A stretch of 64,000 nt of DNA from Aspidiotus rigidus. Taxonomy: Eukaryota > Arthropoda > Insecta > Hemiptera > Diaspididae. The notes under the pieces were generated by a model that was not told the DNA's origin, made no database searches, and was given only the letters and a program-made list of their open reading frames with translations. Both the position numbers and the translations under genes were made by a program. The stretch covers positions 13,640,001 to 13,704,000 of the forward strand of contig JAVHKY010000052.1 in assembly GCA_035079385.1 (NCBI GenBank). Direction: 5' to 3'. Positions 63,846-64,000 of the stretch are shown here, one piece after another. Numbering within the stretch: position 1 is the stretch's first letter; each line of letters opens with the position of its first letter.

Positions 63846-64000
63846 ACTATGTCGGTATTATTGGGTAGGCTCTTTTTTTGATATCGGTTATTTTTATATG
63901 GTCTTTTATTCTGTGCCCGCGAATGGATCTTTCCATTGCGTTTTGGGTAGTTGCAATTTTCTTCAGAGATTTGGCAGTCAGCGGCCAAGTCTGACAGCCG
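63846..64000 (-). pseudogene. Non-LTR retrotransposon reverse-transcriptase fragment (piece 1)
   Basis: The minus strand reads CQTWPLTAKSLKKIATTQNA, then MERSIRGHRIKDHIKITDIK, the block that normally precedes the KWxWxGH motif in LINE proteins. Joined conceptually across the Maverick it leads into piece 2 with one frame change. It continues beyond the window. Confidence 0.85.

Overview
The window is eukaryotic, AT-rich, intron-containing animal DNA. One conserved, spliced, single-strand gene sits in a dense field of transposable elements. Full-length copia-like, Penelope-like, Helitron, MULE, mariner and Maverick/Polinton sequences in one 64 kb stretch, together with many short elements showing 8-bp target duplications, suggest an arthropod, most likely an insect. 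The scattered TAGGTACC-type words are compatible with Hemiptera or Lepidoptera, but that last step is only inference. There are no bacterial operons, CRISPR arrays or convincing tRNA/rRNA genes.

Region 1-25000 (minus strand): at least 17 coding exons, joined by GT-AG introns with consistent phases and one likely GC-AG intron, encode an orthologue of RIM-binding protein (RIM-BP), a presynaptic active-zone scaffold. In reading order they give a coiled coil, a low-complexity linker, one SH3 domain, three consecutive fibronectin type III domains and the start of the C-terminal region. The remaining SH3 domains should lie beyond position 1. Its introns, above all the 8.9 kb one at 10169-19105, are crowded with MITEs, hairpin elements, a Penelope-like GIY-YIG remnant and a FLYWCH zinc-finger ORF. 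One possible extra upstream exon is at 28464-28535.

Region 25001-47100: no host gene recognised. It contains a Maverick DNA-polymerase fragment (31.8 kb), a decayed MULE with a long transposase reading frame (33.3-35.9 kb), a degenerate repeat field (37.0-37.8 kb), a (GATG)n array (39.9 kb), a Helitron N-terminal remnant with an OTU-like segment (41.2-42.9 kb), a Phantom-like MULE derivative with mirrored subterminal repeats inserted in a tandem repeat (44.0-44.9 kb) and a hAT-type MITE with a perfect 8-bp duplication (46.26-46.72 kb).

Region 47126-64000: a nested stack. The base layer is the 3' end of a non-LTR retrotransposon on the minus strand, now in three pieces (63846-64000, 52158-52266, 47126-47376). 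A young copia-like element (47377-52157; 383-bp LTRs differing at one base; TSD TCTTG) split it in one place. An 11.6 kb Maverick/Polinton (52267-63845; about 435-bp terminal inverted repeats, AG...CT ends, TSD ACTATG) split it in another. The Maverick carries a broken protein-primed DNA polymerase gene interrupted by a mariner-like element, a hAT-like foldback, a MULE remnant, two small acidic ORFs with close TATA boxes, and an unrecognised but apparently intact three-exon gene of about 194 codons that reads cleanly across its introns. That gene and the layered insertion history are the most interesting items here.
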